A DNA stretch of 64,000 nt from contig NZ_CP110679.1 of assembly GCF_026167525.1 (NCBI RefSeq), forward strand, positions 2,405,501 through 2,469,500, read 5' to 3'. Below, in pieces: positions 63,242-64,000 of this stretch. The notes under the pieces were generated by a model, which had not been told where the DNA came from, did no database searches, and saw nothing but the letters and a program-made list of their open reading frames with translations. Positions within the stretch are counted from its first letter, which is position 1; every line of letters starts with the position of its first letter. The stretch comes from Sphingomonas sp. M1-B02. GTDB lineage: Bacteria > Pseudomonadota > Alphaproteobacteria > Sphingomonadales > Sphingomonadaceae. Made by a program: the position numbers and the translations under genes.

Positions 63242-64000
63242 GCGACCCTCGCGCCGTTGCTCGCGCCGTCGATGCGCTGCGCCGCGGCTGGCCGATCGCG
63301 ATTTCGGGCGGGGACGGAACGCTGCAGCTGCTCGCGATCGAGACGGCGGACGCCGAGCGGCTGTCGGCATTCGATCCGGAGGGACGCGCGCCGGTCTTGC
63401 TCTCGGCGGGGCGGGCGGCGACGCTGAAGCTCGCCAACCAGCGCGACGCGGCGGCGCCCGACGGGCCGGTGCTCGTCGAGCGCGTGCCCTGGCTCGATTT
63501 CGATACCGCCACCGCGCTCTCCGATCCGCAGATGGACCTGGCGACTCCGCTCAAAGGACCGTTCCGCGCGCTGCCGGTCGAGGCGCCCGAGGCTGCCGCC
63601 GCCGCGCTGCGGCTGGCGCGGATCGCCGGGCTGCTGCCCGCTTATTTCGCATTTGCCGGCGACGCGGCGGAGGCGATCACCCCCGCCGATATCGATGCGC
63701 ATGAGGATGCCGGTCGACTGCGCATCGTCGGCCGCGCGCGCCTGCCGGTGGAGGGCGCCGAGGAGGCCGAGATCGTCGCCTTCCGGACCGACGAGATGCC
63801 CGGCGAGCATGTCGCGTTGCTGATCGGCCGGCCCGACGGCGGCCCGCCCCTCGTCCGGCTGCACAGCGAATGCCTCACCGGCGACGTGCTCGGCAGCCTC
63901 AAATGCGACTGCGGGCCGCAGCTGCGCGCGGCGATCGCCGCGATCGAGGCCAGCGGCTGGGGCATCCTGCTCTATCTGCGCCAGGAAGGCCGCGGGATCG
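63238..64000 (+). CDS. ribA: GTP cyclohydrolase II, 3' end cut by window
   Basis: The frame is open to the window end; 254 codons are seen. A TTG start at 63238 overlaps the xth stop (TTGA) and reads [25 protein letters not shown]. An N-terminal region of about 180 residues, resembling a degenerate DHBP-synthase-like part common in alphaproteobacterial RibA, is followed by the zinc-Cys motif [23 protein letters not shown] and [10 protein letters not shown]. It opens GTP to start riboflavin synthesis. Confidence 0.88.
   Translation, partial: MSDPRAVARAVDALRRGWPIAISGGDGTLQLLAIETADAERLSAFDPEGRAPVLLSAGRAATLKLANQRDAAAPDGPVLVERVPWLDFDTATALSDPQMDLATPLKGPFRALPVEAPEAAAAALRLARIAGLLPAYFAFAGDAAEAITPADIDAHEDAGRLRIVGRARLPVEGAEEAEIVAFRTDEMPGEHVALLIGRPDGGPPLVRLHSECLTGDVLGSLKCDCGPQLRAAIAAIEASGWGILLYLRQEGRGI

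Overview
The window looks like chromosomal DNA of a GC-rich alphaproteobacterium of the order Sphingomonadales (Sphingomonas, Sphingobium or Novosphingobium type). Four things point there. There is a circularly permuted two-piece tmRNA whose tag reads ANDNEALAIAA. The protocatechuate 4,5-cleavage (lig) pathway is present together with a LigM-type tetrahydrofolate-dependent O-demethylase. A TonB-dependent receptor sits in the catabolic region. Families of palindromic repeats lie between and even inside housekeeping genes. I see no phage, plasmid, IS transposase or CRISPR array.

Layout. 1-7.1 kb: the end of an Fe/2-oxoglutarate dioxygenase gene, an Rrf2 regulator, ssrA, a YihY/BrkB membrane protein, an HWE/HisKA_2-type histidine kinase, pnp and rpsO. 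7.1-15 kb: the minus-strand translation/transcription operon rimP-nusA-rnpM-infB-rbfA-tdk-truB-rpsO-pnp, with a promoter visible upstream of rimP. 15-21 kb: two tandem lipoprotein sugar dehydrogenases, two thioesterases, a crotonase and a thiolase. 20.6-25.7 kb: DUF1697-gpsA-tsaD on the minus strand, divergent from hemC-hemD and a mitofilin-like gene. 25.7-32.5 kb: a glutaryl-CoA dehydrogenase/GNAT/CoA-transferase operon, a soluble PAS-MCP protein, DUF72 and DUF2147 proteins, and a DUF485-ActP acetate symporter pair.

32.7-55.4 kb is a lignin-monomer catabolic island. Ferulate or p-coumarate would be activated by FerA and cleaved by FerB to vanillin or 4-hydroxybenzaldehyde plus acetyl-CoA. 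The aldehyde dehydrogenase would make vanillate or 4-hydroxybenzoate. LigM (giving 5-methyl-THF) and PobA both yield protocatechuate. LigAB, LigC, LigI, LigU, LigJ and LigK take protocatechuate to pyruvate and oxaloacetate. The island also holds a LysR-type regulator with two N-terminal DNA-binding domains, two MarR regulators, an AAHS-type transporter, a TonB receptor, a core-MetE-like methyltransferase, and two dehydrogenase/reductase genes with no assigned step. Palindromes overlap the promoters of the aldehyde dehydrogenase operon and of ligM.

55.4-64 kb returns to housekeeping: tRNA-Gly(GCC), a CnoX-like thioredoxin, a Lon-N-domain protein, a Trm112-like protein, a UbiH-family hydroxylase, a 273-bp MITE-like inverted-repeat element, ftsK, lolA, an exonuclease III gene and the start of ribA, which runs off the window.

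The most unusual items are a 125-bp palindromic element inserted in frame in truB, the double-HTH LysR regulator, and the core-MetE homologue placed in a pathway that generates 5-methyl-THF. All functional names come from reading motifs and gene context; no database search was run.
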